64,000 nt of DNA. Source: Maridesulfovibrio sp. (GTDB taxonomy: Bacteria > Desulfobacterota > Desulfovibrionia > Desulfovibrionales > Desulfovibrionaceae). The notes below the pieces were generated by a model. The model was not told where the DNA came from, did not search any database, and was given only the letters and a program-made list of their open reading frames with translations. The DNA lies in the NCBI RefSeq assembly GCF_963666665.1, contig NZ_OY762999.1:3105501-3169500 (forward strand). The letters are read 5' to 3'. Positions 63,790-64,000 of the stretch are shown here, one piece after another. The first letter of the stretch is position 1; each line of letters opens with the position of its first letter. Made by a program: the position numbers and the translations under genes.

Positions 63790-64000
63790 CTAACTGCTCT
63801 TTTTTCTTTCAGTTACCTTTTCATAGACCGCTTTAGCTGTCCAGCCTTCGACCTTTTCAGCAATGCGTCTTGCGATAACTTTAGGCTTATCACCGGATTC
63901 CATCTCTTTATCGATCATTCTGAGGATATCTTCTTCGGATGCCGGACCTTCGTTCACCGGAGGACCGATAACCACGGTAATTTCACCGCGCAGCTCTTCA
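63790..64000 (-). CDS. rsmI: 16S rRNA 2'-O-ribose C1402 methyltransferase RsmI, C-terminal part (cut by window edge)
   Basis: The last 69 codons of a gene running off the right edge. The sequence EELRGEITVVIGPPVNEGP followed by a helical DnaA-like C-terminal domain (ARRIAEKVEGWTAKAVYEKV) is the usual RsmI ending. Stop is TAG at 63790-63792, just before the EIID gene. Confidence 0.85.
   Translation of the reverse strand, partial: EELRGEITVVIGPPVNEGPASEEDILRMIDKEMESGDKPKVIARRIAEKVEGWTAKAVYEKVTERKKSS

Overview
The window looks like chromosomal DNA of a moderate-GC, marine-type sulfate-reducing bacterium of the family Desulfovibrionaceae (Maridesulfovibrio-like). The main evidence is a complete sulfate-activation and reduction locus: aprBA and qmoABC-qmoD on the minus strand, divergent from sat on the plus strand. 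Supporting signs are a fused CobA-HemD (siroheme route), a low-potential ferredoxin, flagellar genes, two large chemoreceptors and a Gram-negative Mla lipid-transport operon. I see no rRNA, tRNA, CRISPR array or insertion sequence. The genus is an inference from gene content and protein style.

Layout. 1-4.7 kb: a Cache-HAMP-PP2C phosphatase, a small Cys-rich protein, an AMMECR1 protein and an APH-fold kinase. 4.7-9.8 kb: purN, cobA-hemD and valS on the minus strand. 10-13.4 kb: a BPL_N amidotransferase-like protein and a FapA/DUF342 protein on the plus strand. 13.4-18.4 kb: a minus-strand group running exported protein, 54-aa tetracysteine protein, fliJ, motE-like, truA, fliD-like. 18.7-22.1 kb: chemoreceptor, ferredoxin and a solute-binding protein. 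22.2-27.1 kb: a livG-K-H-M-F amino-acid ABC transporter. 27.6-38.1 kb: qmoD-C-B-A, aprA-B, a 0.9-kb regulatory region and sat. 38.2-46.2 kb: an EPSP-synthase-like protein with apparently lost catalytic residues, a coiled-coil protein, acn, a PpiD-type foldase, argJ and an HD hydrolase. 46.3-50.6 kb: mlaE-F-D-C-A and a YfcE-type phosphodiesterase. 50.7-56.4 kb: a small protein, MarC, an HBM chemoreceptor and secA. 56.5-60.3 kb: glycolate/lactate-oxidase-like glcF-glcD, a LysR regulator and a 52-aa membrane protein. 60.4-64 kb: smpB, ptsI, HPr, mannose-family EIID and the 3' end of rsmI.

How it fits together. Sat makes APS, AprAB reduces it to sulfite and AMP, and QmoABC links menaquinol oxidation to AprAB, with QmoD as accessory. 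CobA-HemD supplies the siroheme precursor needed by sulfite reductase, which is not in the window. The sat promoter has a near-consensus -35 box, a perfect GTGA-N6-TCAC palindrome about 61 bp upstream of the predicted start, and a weaker related site over the -35/spacer. That layout would allow both an activator (HcpR-type) and a repressor (Rex-type).

Other points of interest: two genes too short for ordinary ORF calling (54 aa and 52 aa), an alternative-hairpin element directly in front of livH, a dispersed intergenic repeat in three copies, and the putative EPSP-synthase-fold pseudoenzyme with a chorismate-mutase-like N terminus.
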